A stretch of 40,803 nucleotides of DNA from OM182 bacterium BACL3 MAG-120619-bin3 (GTDB lineage: Bacteria; Pseudomonadota; Gammaproteobacteria; Pseudomonadales; Pseudohongiellaceae), in assembly GCA_001438145.1 (NCBI GenBank), contig LICD01000004.1:1-40803 (forward strand), given 5' to 3'. Numbering within the stretch: the first letter of the stretch is position 1; each line of letters begins with the position of its first letter. The position numbers and the translations under genes were made by a program. This document shows positions 17,443 to 26,119 of this stretch, piece by piece. Under the pieces are notes generated by a model. That model had not been told where the DNA came from, searched no databases, and saw nothing but the letters and a program-made list of their open reading frames with translations.

Positions 17443-18027
17443 CTAGAAAACAGGCTGTACCTCTACGCGCACTTTCATCTGTGACCCTGGGTCTTGCTCT
17501 GTTCGAACACTATACTGCTGACCATTGAATTGATAGATCACATCGTAGCCAAGAAGTCGCTCCTCTTCATGGCTAACAAAAACTGTCTCACAACGCTCTA
17601 CAGTCTGGTATTCCCTAGTATCGGAGCTTTGACTCTGGCGCGCAATGTCGCGTCCAACGGAGTTACCCAACACCGCGCCCAACACCGCGCCAACCCTTCT
17701 GCTGCTTTTATTATTGCCTACTGCATTGCCTAGCGCCCCTCCGATTATCGTACTCACAATAATCGGTGTACCGGAAGCCTGCTGATTTCTTCTCTCAATC
17801 ACCACGCGTTCTTCGACACAGCGTTCCTGTGGAGTCTCGATTCGAGTAAGTTGATAGACTGGCTGCGCAGAGATAACCGCGACCGACTCATAGCTCGATT
17901 GTGCCAAGGCGGTTCCTGAGACTACAAGAAGACACAGGCCGAGTATGCTGCCTTTTATCACGCTTTTTTGGCGCCCAAATACCCCTATGTCATTTATGCC
18001 GCACTTTTTTCTAGTGGAGTTCGTCAT
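17443..18027 (-). CDS. Exported glycine-zipper 2TM-domain protein
   Basis: Envelope protein of 194 residues with a Sec signal peptide ending TALA^QSS. The centre carries a glycine-zipper hairpin: TIIGGALGNAVGNNKSSRRV and GAVLGAVLGNSVGRDIA. This is the pattern of the Rickettsia 17-kDa antigen/SlyB-like glycine-zipper family, which sits in or on the outer membrane. No lipobox cysteine is visible. Cysteines occur before (QERCVEERVV) and after (VERCETVFV) the zipper. The longest frame begins at GTG 18042, but GAGGAG lies seven bases before ATG 18027, so I use the latter. It precedes the PepSY gene by 73 bases on the same strand and may belong to the same envelope-stress unit. Confidence 0.82.
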   Translation of the reverse strand: MTNSTRKKCGINDIGVFGRQKSVIKGSILGLCLLVVSGTALAQSSYESVAVISAQPVYQLTRIETPQERCVEERVVIERRNQQASGTPIIVSTIIGGALGNAVGNNKSSRRVGAVLGAVLGNSVGRDIARQSQSSDTREYQTVERCETVFVSHEEERLLGYDVIYQFNGQQYSVRTEQDPGSQMKVRVEVQPVF

Positions 18028-18319
18028 GCCAGTTCTCCTCACTGCCGTCGCTACGCAAACGCGAAATGCGTCTGATTGAATGTGACCTTACAGCGAAGCA
18101 GCTGAATACTAGCTTAAGCGATACTTAGCAGCGTTTGCTCCACACCACTAGCGCTCCTTGTCTGCATGCTTTAAACTATTTAATTAAGCTGTTGTTAAAA
18201 CTAGAAAATAGTAGATCAAAGTTAATCACCATGCGGCTTTCTAATCATGGCTAATCACGACGCCGCAGCGAAGGCGGCCACTAAAAATCAATAATAAATC
18301 GGCAGGGACACCACGTAGC

Positions 18320-18772
18320 ATGCAAAAGAATCCTTATCTCATCGCTCTCCTATTCACACTTCTCTTAGCCTATCCAGTTCACGCGCTTACCAACGCCAAT
18401 TACACGTTAACCGCTACCGACTTTTTTGCCGGCATGCTTTTAATCGCAACCCTCTCGCTTGTGTCAGCAATACTCGCGCGACCGCGTAACGCGACAAAAA
18501 ATAATCGCGGTAATCGACATTCACGCAGCCGCAGCAAAGCGCCGAGCAAACAGACGGCGGTAAAGGGAAACAGAGAACAGGGAGAGGTGAAGTGGTTCAA
18601 TTCAACCAAAGGATTCGGCTTCATCACGAGAGATAGCGGTGAGGATATTTTTGTCCATTTCCGCTCGATCCGAGGCGAAGGACATCGGACACTAAAAGAT
18701 GGAGAGCGAGTTGATTTTGTCGTCACCGATGGAGATAAGGGATTACAAGCAGACGACGTTATCGCCCTCTAA
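18320..18772 (+). CDS. Membrane-anchored cold-shock-domain protein
   Basis: A 150-residue protein combining two hydrophobic helices with a nucleic-acid-binding domain. Residues about 5-22 (LIALLFTLLLAYPVHAL) form a first helix or signal peptide. Residues about 34-53 (DFFAGMLLIATLSLVSAILA) form a second helix. Then comes a very basic linker (ARPRNATKNNRGNRHSRSRS) and a complete cold-shock domain (88-150) with RNP1 KGFGFI at 97-102 and RNP2 DIFVHF at 109-114. If the linker is cytoplasmic, the domain would tether RNA or single-stranded DNA to the inner membrane. The ribosome site is weak (AGGG twelve bases upstream). The 290 bases before it are AT-rich, with a GCCGC...GCGGC hairpin near 18262-18278 that could lie in a structured leader. 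It is a single gene. Confidence 0.87.
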   Translation: MQKNPYLIALLFTLLLAYPVHALTNANYTLTATDFFAGMLLIATLSLVSAILARPRNATKNNRGNRHSRSRSKAPSKQTAVKGNREQGEVKWFNSTKGFGFITRDSGEDIFVHFRSIRGEGHRTLKDGERVDFVVTDGDKGLQADDVIAL

Positions 18773-18813
18773 ATAGCGCTCAGGAAATAGAACTCAGGAG
18801 ATAACGTTCACTC

Positions 18814-18837
18814 GGCAGCATTTAGCCGGAGGCTGCC
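18814..18837. terminator. Possible shared terminator between convergent genes
   Basis: GGCAGC (18814-18819) and GCTGCC (18832-18837) form a 6-bp stem with a 12-base loop between the convergent cold-shock-domain gene and slyX. Only a mixed T-containing tract (TTGGCTTT) follows on the plus strand, so efficiency is doubtful. Confidence 0.35.
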
Positions 18838-18850
18838 TTGGCTTTGCCGC

Positions 18851-19084
18851 TCAATAATGCGGCGGCCTCTCGTCGACGGTGCCTCCTTCGATGGAGCCGT
18901 CGCGTTCACGCAGCCCCTCTAATTGCTCTTTGCAGTTTTTAAGCTGCACCGCCAACTCCATAATCTGCAGCCCCTGTTTCGCGACAACGTCGTTGAGTTG
19001 CTGAAGCGTGTCTTCCTGAAAACTAAACTTTTCTTCTAGTTCGATTACCCGAGCATCGATTTTTACTTCACCGTCACATGCCAT
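18851..19084 (-). CDS. slyX: SlyX family protein
   Basis: Small coiled-coil protein of unknown molecular function, common in gammaproteobacteria. 77 residues. The heptad-like stretch RVIELEEKFSFQEDTLQQLNDVVAKQGLQIMEL matches SlyX, and the protein ends in the family's signature PPHY. The longest frame begins 20 codons earlier, but AGGA lies eight bases before ATG 19084, so the shorter start is used. It converges on the cold-shock-domain gene and has its own upstream region of about 235 bases, which it shares divergently with the desaturase. Confidence 0.9.
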   Translation of the reverse strand: MACDGEVKIDARVIELEEKFSFQEDTLQQLNDVVAKQGLQIMELAVQLKNCKEQLEGLRERDGSIEGGTVDERPPHY

Positions 19085-19319
19085 CGTTTTATTCCTATCA
19101 CTTGAGCTGAACCAAGCGTGTTGCCGCTGCGTTGGAGGCTGCACCTAGCCATCAAAGAAAAAACCACTAAGCGGCACAATAACCTGGCAGAACACAGCGA
19201 GTCACTCTAGGCACGTCCCTTGCGGCCGACGTCTCAATTGAAACATCGTAACACTGATGCGCCATTTCTATTCATGATACAGTTAATGGCATTGTAATAA
19301 CGCTTCTCAGGAACATTTC

Positions 19320-20495
19320 ATGCATTCTACAGATCAAACACCTCAGACGACTGACCAGGCGCCAATCAACTGGACGAACATGATCCTGTTTACTGTAACG
19401 CCTGCTCTCGCGGTGACCCTCGTCCCTGCGTATGGTTGGATCTACGGCTTCGACGCATTCGAATGGGCTATGTTCGCCGTCATGATGGTTTTTTGCGGCA
19501 TGTCGATTACAGCAGGCTATCACCGCCTCTGGTCACATAAGACCTACGAGGCACATGCATCCGTTCGCTTCTTGTTCGCTCTGGGCGGTGCCTTCGCGTT
19601 ACAAAATGATGTGCTTAATTGGGCGTCCGACCATCGCCGTCATCATCAGCATGTAGACAATAATGACAATGATCCCTACTCCGCCGGTCGCGGCTTCTGG
19701 TTCTCGCATATTGGTTGGATCCTGCGCCATTACGACAGCGCGAAAAATGACTTTTCTAATGTCAAAGACCTTCAGCGCGACCCTATTGTTATGTGGCAGC
19801 ACAGGAACTATCTCGCACTCGTACTCATTATGAATATCGGCCTGCCAGCCTTCATTGGCTTTCTCCACGGTGACATCATCGCCGGATTACTTTTAGGCGG
19901 CCTGCTCCGCTTGGTCTTAAGCCAGCATGCCACTTACTTTATTAACTCGCTTGCTCACATGTGGGGAACCCGCCCCTATAGCGACAATAGCTCTGCACGC
20001 GACAATACGCTTCTTGCTCTGATCACCTACGGTGAGGGCTACCATAATTACCACCACACTTTTCAGTGGGATTACCGCAATGGTATTCGCTGGTGGCATT
20101 TTGATCCGACAAAATGGTTGATCCGTTCGCTCGAACGCGCGGGCCTCGCCAGCGGCTTAAAACGCTGCGCGCCCGACAAAATCGAGCGGGCGAAACTCGA
20201 AAGGCAGTTTCAACTCGCTACAGAGAAATGCGAACGCTTGGCAGTCGAAGGCGATTGGCAGTCGCGGCTAGAAACTGAATACGAAGCGCTGCTTCACACT
20301 GTGCAGCAATGGGCAGAGCACAGGCAGGCTTGGTACGAGGCGAAGGGTAAAGAATTACAGGAGCATCTCTCTCATCTTGAGAAGCAGCAGTTAAAAGCGC
20401 ATTACCTCGAGTTTAAGTACAAATTAAAACTGCAAAAACAACGTTGGCAAATTGTTATACGAACACTCGCAAGCCCAGAACCTGGCGTCGCCTAA
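19320..20495 (+). CDS. Acyl-CoA (delta-9 type) fatty acid desaturase
   Basis: Membrane di-iron desaturase introducing a double bond into acyl chains, used to adjust membrane fluidity. All three histidine boxes are present: HRLWSH at 68-73, HRRHHQH at 105-111, and HNYHH near 243-247. Four hydrophobic helices fit the stearoyl-CoA desaturase fold. The last ~100 residues are a charged helical extension (KLERQFQLATEKCERL... EHLSHLEKQQLKAHYLE), which I recall from other gammaproteobacterial homologues. 391 residues. The gene stands alone; no recognisable FabR/DesT operator could be confirmed upstream. A functional link with the cold-shock-domain gene two genes away is possible (cold response) but only inferred. 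Confidence 0.92.
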   Translation: MHSTDQTPQTTDQAPINWTNMILFTVTPALAVTLVPAYGWIYGFDAFEWAMFAVMMVFCGMSITAGYHRLWSHKTYEAHASVRFLFALGGAFALQNDVLNWASDHRRHHQHVDNNDNDPYSAGRGFWFSHIGWILRHYDSAKNDFSNVKDLQRDPIVMWQHRNYLALVLIMNIGLPAFIGFLHGDIIAGLLLGGLLRLVLSQHATYFINSLAHMWGTRPYSDNSSARDNTLLALITYGEGYHNYHHTFQWDYRNGIRWWHFDPTKWLIRSLERAGLASGLKRCAPDKIERAKLERQFQLATEKCERLAVEGDWQSRLETEYEALLHTVQQWAEHRQAWYEAKGKELQEHLSHLEKQQLKAHYLEFKYKLKLQKQRWQIVIRTLASPEPGVA

Positions 20496-20571
20496 CGCAC
20501 AGTGACCAAGCAACTCTGCGGCTTACCCGAGCAGCAACGATTCACGATGAAGAAAGAGTGGAGCAATAAAA

Positions 20572-21138
20572 ATGACTAGTCAGATTAGCGGTGCACGACC
20601 TTTGACGCCCTCGCAGAAGCGCCTAAGCGGCAGGCAAAAAACAATCACCACACGTCTCGCGATCACCTGCGCGCTCGCGTTTGCTTCTGTCTTCGCGAAT
20701 GCCGTTGAGGAAGGCGATATGGCGCCCAACTTCACGCTCCCTTCGATCTATGACGGTAAGCCGACTATCGACTTGGCGTCTCTCAGGGGAAAAACAGTGT
20801 ATGTCGATTTTTGGGCCTCTTGGTGTGCACCCTGTCTGCGTTCGATGCCCGCTTACAATGAGCTTTACAATCGCTACCATGATCAAGGGTTGGAATTCGT
20901 CGCTATCAATGTAGACAATCCAATCGAAGACGGTCTCGACTTCCTCCTCGACACGCCTTTAGATTTCCTAATCCCTTCAGACCCCGACGGCGAGGTTACC
21001 GAGCGCTTCGGCGTTGTTGGCATGCCGACCTCTTACTTGATAGATCCAACCGGCAAAGTACGACTGGTCCACATGGGATTCCGCGATGGTGATATGGAGG
21101 AGATAGAAGCAGCTATTCAAGAGGTTATGGCGGAGTAA
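20572..21138 (+). CDS. Exported TlpA/ResA-type thioredoxin-like protein
   Basis: Periplasmic thiol-disulfide protein of the TlpA/ResA/AhpC-TSA group. An N-terminal signal or anchor (LAITCALAFASVFANA) follows an unusually long positively charged leader. The redox site is WCAPC (Cys85, Cys88), preceded by VYVDFWAS, and the cis-proline is Pro152 in GVVGMPTSYLID. Such proteins reduce cytochrome c apoproteins or other periplasmic thiols, but the target here is unknown. 188 residues; GGAG lies eight bases before the ATG. It follows the desaturase by 76 bases on the same strand and converges on srkA with eight bases between stops. Confidence 0.9.
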   Translation: MTSQISGARPLTPSQKRLSGRQKTITTRLAITCALAFASVFANAVEEGDMAPNFTLPSIYDGKPTIDLASLRGKTVYVDFWASWCAPCLRSMPAYNELYNRYHDQGLEFVAINVDNPIEDGLDFLLDTPLDFLIPSDPDGEVTERFGVVGMPTSYLIDPTGKVRLVHMGFRDGDMEEIEAAIQEVMAE

Positions 21139-21146
21139 AGAAGGCG

Positions 21147-22178
21147 TCACATAAGCCTGAGCGTAGGCTCGTCCAATACGGCGAGCTGCTCTCGCAATTC
21201 CAAAATATGCTCTGCCCAATAGCGCTGAGTATTAAACCAAGGAAAGCTGAGAGGAAACGCCGGGTCACTCCAACGACGAGCCAGCCACGCACTGTAGTGC
21301 ATGAGTCGCAGCGCACGCAGACTTTCAATAAGGCTTAGCTCGGACGGCACAAAGTCGAAAAATTCATTATACCCCTCAACAAGTTCGATTAGCTGCCCCT
21401 GCTGCTGATCTCTGTCTCCCGAAAGCATCATCCATAGATCCTGCATCGCAGGGCCCATCATTGTGTCATCGAAGTCGACGAAATGCGGCGTATCATCGCG
21501 CCACAGCACGTTGCCCATATGGCAGTCGCCATGCAGCCTAAGCTGACGGATCGGGCCATGGGCATCGAATCTCGCCTCAACCTCTTTCAGTAAATCAGCG
21601 CTGAGTGTCTCGTAGGCCCGCTGCAAATCGCCGTCAAGGAAGCCGCTTTCGAGCAGAAACTGACGACTTTCGCAGCCTAGCCGCTCCACACTCAACTCAT
21701 AACGATGCTCGAATCGAGCGCGTTCGCCAACCGCGTGGATTCGCGCGACGAATCGCCCCATGGACAATAAATCGTCGGGATTTTCGAGATTGACTGCCCG
21801 ACCGGCCAGACGCTCGAAAATAGAAAATCGAAACCCCTCGTAGACGAAGATCGTCTCTGCGTCGCGCACTATGGGCGCACCAACAGGGATCTCGAGATCA
21901 CGCAATTCGGCCATAAAGGCGTGCTCTTCTCGAATTTGAGCATCGCTCCAGCGCGCGGGCCGATAAAACTTCACGATCAAGCTGCTTCCGTCTTCGAGGC
22001 CGACTTGATAAACCCTGTTCTCGTAGCTATTGAGCGCAAAGACACGCGCATCTGCACGGTAGCCGAGTGATTCGACGGCAGTCAGCACGAGATCTGGACT
22101 CAGGGAGGCATAAGGGTGAGGCTGCGAACTTTCGGCGGGAGAGGAAACGCGAACTGCGGCAACATTGCCGTTAACCAC
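21147..22178 (-). CDS. srkA: Stress response serine/threonine kinase SrkA (YihE/RdoA)
   Basis: Cytoplasmic eukaryotic-like kinase of the APH/choline kinase fold which in E. coli counters MazF-linked death and envelope stress. Conserved pieces: ALNSYENRVYQVGLEDGSS, VKFYRPARWSDAQIREEH, catalytic LRLHGDCHMGNVLWRDD, and metal-binding HFVDFDDTMMGPAMQDLWMM. At 343 residues it is slightly longer than the E. coli protein (328) because of about 20 extra N-terminal residues. The start is a GTG. A perfect GGAGGTGA lies about 20 bases upstream, too far to serve it directly, and no better in-frame start codon exists, so the exact N terminus is uncertain. It follows the DUF1820 gene by 49 bases. Confidence 0.93.
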   Translation of the reverse strand: MVNGNVAAVRVSSPAESSQPHPYASLSPDLVLTAVESLGYRADARVFALNSYENRVYQVGLEDGSSLIVKFYRPARWSDAQIREEHAFMAELRDLEIPVGAPIVRDAETIFVYEGFRFSIFERLAGRAVNLENPDDLLSMGRFVARIHAVGERARFEHRYELSVERLGCESRQFLLESGFLDGDLQRAYETLSADLLKEVEARFDAHGPIRQLRLHGDCHMGNVLWRDDTPHFVDFDDTMMGPAMQDLWMMLSGDRDQQQGQLIELVEGYNEFFDFVPSELSLIESLRALRLMHYSAWLARRWSDPAFPLSFPWFNTQRYWAEHILELREQLAVLDEPTLRLM

Positions 22179-22227
22179 AGTTGCATCGCTTTCGCGCTCA
22201 CCTCCGTGGGACTCGGAATTAGAGATG

Positions 22228-22563
22228 TTACGAATCCTTGGATTTGGGCTTAACGCCTACGAGTGACATGGGAAATGGTGAAACGTTATCGCCATTGCTG
22301 ATTTTACTCACGCCGGATTTTTCGACCTCGTCGATCCGAATGACCGCCTGCATGGGAATGAAGCTGCGGCGTACACCGGTAAATTCCGTCTTGAGCCTTT
22401 CTTCCGAGGGGTCGACCAAGACCTGGCTGCGTTCATTGAACACATAGTCTTCTATCTCGATAAAACCATAGAGGTCGCTCTGATAGACCTGCTTCACGAA
22501 GACCTCATAGACCTTGCCCTGATTCAGGAAGGTGACTTTGTATATCTCTGAGGTATTATCCAT
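22228..22563 (-). CDS. DUF1820 family protein
   Basis: A 111-residue cytoplasmic protein without signal peptide or membrane helix. The pattern YKVTFLNQGKVYEVFVKQVYQSDLYGFIEIEDYVFNE followed by LVDPSEERLKTEFTGVRRSFIPMQAVIRIDEVEKSG fits DUF1820, a conserved gammaproteobacterial family of unknown role. It lies upstream of srkA on the same strand, probably co-transcribed, and diverges from miaB. I cannot assign a function. Confidence 0.85.
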   Translation of the reverse strand: MDNTSEIYKVTFLNQGKVYEVFVKQVYQSDLYGFIEIEDYVFNERSQVLVDPSEERLKTEFTGVRRSFIPMQAVIRIDEVEKSGVSKISNGDNVSPFPMSLVGVKPKSKDS

Positions 22564-22731
22564 CTAAATCATACTCTTAAAAATGCACTCTCGTGCGTAA
22601 ACTACTGTGACGCGCTGGCTCTCGGAGCTGATTTCGCGCCAAACTGGGGATTGCTTTTATCTCATTTGGCTAAATCACTAGTTTTCAACGTATTATGCGT
22701 GAATTCCTAGTTAAGTACCGCAACTATTTAC

Positions 22732-22740
22732 TGCTATAAT
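22732..22740 (+). promoter_or_regulatory. Extended -10 promoter for the miaB run
   Basis: TGCTATAAT is a perfect extended -10 element (TGN plus TATAAT). The -35 region (TTAAGT at 22711-22716, 18-base spacer) matches only 3 of 6, as is common for extended -10 promoters. The predicted start near 22747 gives miaB a leader of about 180 bases. Confidence 0.65.
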
Positions 22741-22806
22741 CGCGTCTCCGTTGGACTGCAGCCCATTGCGGGTCGACTATTATTTAAAGACACCCCTCTT
22801 TTTAGA

Positions 22807-22869
22807 AACTGAGGCCAAGTTCTAGTTAAAAACTGAGACCAAATTCTAGAAGCTGAGGCCAAATTCTCA
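22807..22869 (+). repeat. Three imperfect 19-base direct repeats in the miaB leader
   Basis: AACTGAGGCCAAGTTCTAG (22807-22825), AACTGAGACCAAATTCTAG (22831-22849) and AGCTGAGGCCAAATTCTCA (22851-22869). The copies differ from one another at two to five positions. They lie between the predicted promoter and miaB, with periods of 24 and 20 bases. They have no coding potential that I can see. They could bind a regulator or RNA-binding protein, or be a recent local duplication. Confidence 0.75.
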
Positions 22870-22928
22870 CTTTTCGACAGCGCTGCCGCATCGCCAACGC
22901 AGAGTTTCCACCGTCAGCAGGAGTTACC

Positions 22929-24326
22929 ATGAGCGTTCAAACCCAAGACCCACAGCCGGCCTTGCCCATTGCCACCGACAAGCCCGCTGACGCAGGTAAA
23001 AATAAAGGCCGCCGCGTCTACATTAAGACCCATGGTTGTCAGATGAACGAATACGATTCTTCGCGCATGCTCGACCTGTTAAAAGACAGTGAAGGTGCGG
23101 TGCTGGTCGACGAGCCCGAGCAAGCCGACGTGCTGTTGCTTAACACCTGTTCGATCCGGGAAAAGGCACAAGAGAAAGTCTTCCATCAATTGGGTCGCTG
23201 GCGGCTGCTAAAAGAAAAGAATCCTGCGCTCAAAATCGCCGTCGGCGGCTGCGTCGCAAGTCAAGAAGGCGCCGCAATTGGCAAGCGCGCGCCCTATGTG
23301 GATGTTGTGTTTGGCCCACAAACCTTGCACAAATTACCCGACATGCTGAGTCGCTCGATACCCGGCGCGCCGCTTGTCGACATTAGCTTCCCCGAGATCG
23401 AAAAATTCGACCATCTGCCGCAGCCAGAAGCAACCTCATGCCAAGCGTTCTTATCGGTCATGGAAGGCTGCAGCAAATATTGCAGTTTCTGCGTTGTGCC
23501 CTATACCCGTGGCGAAGAGGTTAGCCGTCCACTCGATGACGTCTTGGCGGAGGCATTTCACCTCGCGGAGCAAGGCGTTCGGGAAATCAATCTTTTAGGA
23601 CAAAACGTCAACGCGTATCGCGGTTTAAACGACGGCGGAGAAATCGCCGACCTCGGACTGCTCATCAAATACATGGCTAGCATCGACGGCATCGACCGCT
23701 TGCGGTTCACGACCTCGCACCCTATCGAATTCAGTGAGAGCCTCATCCAGACTTACGCGCAGGTGCCTGAGTTGGTCGACCATCTTCACCTGCCGGTGCA
23801 AAGCGGATCAGATCGCATACTCGCAGCGATGAAGCGCGGCCACACCGCTCTCGAATACAAATCGATCATTCGTAAAATTCGCGCAATTCGTCCCAATATC
23901 AGTCTTTCTTCAGACTTCATTGTCGGCTTTCCAGGCGAGACCAACCGCGACTTCGAAGACACCATGAAACTCATTATCGAGATCGGCTTCGACACGTCGT
24001 TTAGCTTCATCTACAGCGCACGTCCCGGCACACCGGCGGCCGAGCTTCCTGACGAAACGCCAGAGCAGGAGAAGAAACATCGCTTAGCCACGCTCCAGTC
24101 GCAGATTTTGATGCAAGCCAATGCGATAAGCGCAGGCATGGTCGGCAGCGAACAGCGTATTCTCGTCACTGGCGTGTCCAAAAAGGATCCTGGCGATCTC
24201 CAAGGCCGCACCGAGAACAACCGCGTAGTTAATTTCCGCTGCGATGACGCATCGCTTATCGGAGGCTTCGCCACAGCTAAAATTACCGACGCCCTACCCA
24301 ACTCCCTCTTGGGAATACTCGTTTAA
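22929..24326 (+). CDS. miaB: tRNA-2-methylthio-N6-dimethylallyladenosine synthase MiaB
   Basis: Radical-SAM methylthiotransferase that adds the methylthio group to i6A37 of tRNAs reading UNN codons. The N-terminal UPF0004 domain has cluster cysteines Cys37 ([11 protein letters not shown]), Cys74 ([10 protein letters not shown]) and Cys108 (GGCVASQEG). The radical-SAM cluster is Cys181, Cys185 and Cys188 (GCSKYCSFC). A C-terminal TRAM-like region ends the protein. 465 residues; AGGAG is five bases before the ATG. It leads the miaB-ybeZ-ybeY-corC run, the arrangement known from E. coli and Pseudomonas. Confidence 0.97.
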   Translation: MSVQTQDPQPALPIATDKPADAGKNKGRRVYIKTHGCQMNEYDSSRMLDLLKDSEGAVLVDEPEQADVLLLNTCSIREKAQEKVFHQLGRWRLLKEKNPALKIAVGGCVASQEGAAIGKRAPYVDVVFGPQTLHKLPDMLSRSIPGAPLVDISFPEIEKFDHLPQPEATSCQAFLSVMEGCSKYCSFCVVPYTRGEEVSRPLDDVLAEAFHLAEQGVREINLLGQNVNAYRGLNDGGEIADLGLLIKYMASIDGIDRLRFTTSHPIEFSESLIQTYAQVPELVDHLHLPVQSGSDRILAAMKRGHTALEYKSIIRKIRAIRPNISLSSDFIVGFPGETNRDFEDTMKLIIEIGFDTSFSFIYSARPGTPAAELPDETPEQEKKHRLATLQSQILMQANAISAGMVGSEQRILVTGVSKKDPGDLQGRTENNRVVNFRCDDASLIGGFATAKITDALPNSLLGILV

Positions 24327-24371
24327 TTCTGGTAGATCCACTCAGCCATAGAACTTTCGAATTAGGACCGC

Positions 24372-25427
24372 ATGACAGCAGATACTTCGATTAGCAACCA
24401 CATCGCACTCGAGCCCGATAGCGCCGCTCGCCTCGCCAACCTCTGCGGACGTCTCGACGAACACCTGCGACAGATAGAGAATCATCTCGGGGTTAAGATT
24501 ACGCACCGCGGCAACAGCTTCAAAATCACCGGCGACGAAGCTGCTGTTAATGCCGCCTCTTCGACTCTCGAGCATCTCTATAAGGAAACCGCGACGGGCG
24601 AAACACTCAACCCCAATGCAATACATTTGGCGTTGGGCGAGACCGCACAAGCGCTCGATGAGAACGCAGAGGGCGCAGACACGGCCAGCAGCCTTTTTAT
24701 TCGCACGCCAAAGTCCTCGGTCAAGCCGCGCAGCTCGCATCAGCGAGACTATGTGGAGAGCATACGCCGCCATGACATTAATTTTGGTATCGGCCCAGCA
24801 GGCACTGGCAAAACCTATCTTGCCGTTGCCTGCGCTGTCGAAGCGCTTGTCAGTGAGCGCGTGAATAGGCTGTTACTTGTGCGACCTGCAGTTGAAGCTG
24901 GAGAAAAACTTGGTTTCTTGCCCGGCGATCTCGCGCAAAAGATTGACCCTTATCTGCGCCCGCTCTATGACGCACTCTATGAAATGCTGGGTTTCGAGCG
25001 TGTTGGCCGGCTCATTGAGAAAAGCGTCATCGAGGTGGCTCCGCTCGCGTACATGCGCGGTCGCACGCTAAACAACTCGTTTATTATTCTCGACGAAAGC
25101 CAGAACACCACGACCGCACAGATGAAGATGTTCCTCACGCGCATTGGCTTCGGTTCAACTGCCGTCATCACAGGAGACGCGACTCAGATCGACCTCCCTA
25201 AAGGGGAGCGTTCGGGACTTATTCAGGCCGCTCAGATTCTCGAAGGCATCGAAGGTATTAGCTTCAGCCATTTCAACTCGAAAGATGTCGTGAGGCACAG
25301 GCTTGTTCAAAAAATTGTCGAAGCCTATGACGAACACGACCGCAAGAACGTCACCTCGCTCCCTCATCAAGATTCACGCGGCGAATCGAAGCGCACAAGT
25401 GAGAAAGATGAAGCCAGGCATGACTGA
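24372..25427 (+). CDS. ybeZ: PhoH-like ATPase YbeZ
   Basis: Cytoplasmic P-loop ATPase of the PhoH family, which in other bacteria interacts with the RNase YbeY and is linked to 16S rRNA maturation. An N-terminal KH-like segment ([20 protein letters not shown]) precedes Walker A GPAGTGKT at 141-148 and Walker [10 protein letters not shown] near 233-241, followed by [21 protein letters not shown]. 351 residues. The 3' end overlaps the start of ybeY, which suggests coupled expression. Confidence 0.95.
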   Translation: MTADTSISNHIALEPDSAARLANLCGRLDEHLRQIENHLGVKITHRGNSFKITGDEAAVNAASSTLEHLYKETATGETLNPNAIHLALGETAQALDENAEGADTASSLFIRTPKSSVKPRSSHQRDYVESIRRHDINFGIGPAGTGKTYLAVACAVEALVSERVNRLLLVRPAVEAGEKLGFLPGDLAQKIDPYLRPLYDALYEMLGFERVGRLIEKSVIEVAPLAYMRGRTLNNSFIILDESQNTTTAQMKMFLTRIGFGSTAVITGDATQIDLPKGERSGLIQAAQILEGIEGISFSHFNSKDVVRHRLVQKIVEAYDEHDRKNVTSLPHQDSRGESKRTSEKDEARHD

Positions 25428-26061
25428 AACAACGAGTGAGTCAGCGACGCCGCTGATATCGGTCGCTATCAGTTCTGCGTGGGATCCTGATGACGAGGCC
25501 GCAGCATCCGCCATTCCGCCAAACTGGTTACCCAACATAACGTTTTGCGAAAAGTGCCTCAGCGCCGGCATTGCGCTGCTGCGGTCGAGCGCGCAGCAAG
25601 CGGATGCTGTCCGATCAGGCGAAGCAGAGCACCAGCCCTGCTCGACAGATGACTACGCTGTCAGCATTCGCTTTGCAGATACCGCCGAGTCGCAGCAGCT
25701 GAATACAACCTATCGTGGTCGCGCCAAACCTACCAATGTGCTTTCTTTCCCCGTCGTCGATGAAGCCGAGCAGTGGCTACCTGCCGTCGCAAGCACTGAA
25801 CCTCTAGGTGACGAGAATGCGCTTGGCTTAGGTAGGTTAATGCTTCTAGGCGATCTAGTCTTATGCCCTAGCATTATTGAAAACGAAGCATCGGAACAAA
25901 AAAAATCGCTTGAAGATCATTGGGCACATCTTTTAATCCACGGATTACTTCACCTGCTCGGCTTTGATCATATCGATGAAGACGACGCAGAAGAGATGGA
26001 ATCGCTAGAAATTGAGGCCTTAAGAAGCCTTGGAATCCCCAACCCGTATTTGTTAGATTAA
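25408..26061 (+). CDS. ybeY: Endoribonuclease YbeY, rRNA maturation factor
   Basis: Zinc-dependent single-strand RNase needed for 16S rRNA 3'-end maturation and ribosome quality control. The metal site is [11 protein letters not shown], with three histidines, and [17 protein letters not shown] is the second signature. The longest frame starts at 25303 well inside ybeZ; I take ATG 25408 (218 residues), though ATG 25420, which overlaps the ybeZ stop by eight bases, is also good. Even so it is clearly longer than the 155-residue E. coli protein: it has an N-terminal extension of about 30 residues and insertions before [10 protein letters not shown] and after [11 protein letters not shown]. Confidence 0.93.
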   Translation: MKPGMTETTSESATPLISVAISSAWDPDDEAAASAIPPNWLPNITFCEKCLSAGIALLRSSAQQADAVRSGEAEHQPCSTDDYAVSIRFADTAESQQLNTTYRGRAKPTNVLSFPVVDEAEQWLPAVASTEPLGDENALGLGRLMLLGDLVLCPSIIENEASEQKKSLEDHWAHLLIHGLLHLLGFDHIDEDDAEEMESLEIEALRSLGIPNPYLLD

Positions 26062-26119
26062 TCGTTCTCAACCGGCAGCAAGACAGGCCATGACGAGATC
26101 ACAGGAGCAGCAGAGAGAA

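Larger units (their letters stand above)
22564..22928. other. Divergent intergenic region DUF1820 / miaB
   Basis: This 365-base AT-rich region contains a very good extended -10 promoter for miaB and a threefold repeat in its predicted leader, both listed separately. No open frame of note. The minus-strand promoter for the DUF1820-srkA pair is not evident. Confidence 0.65.
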
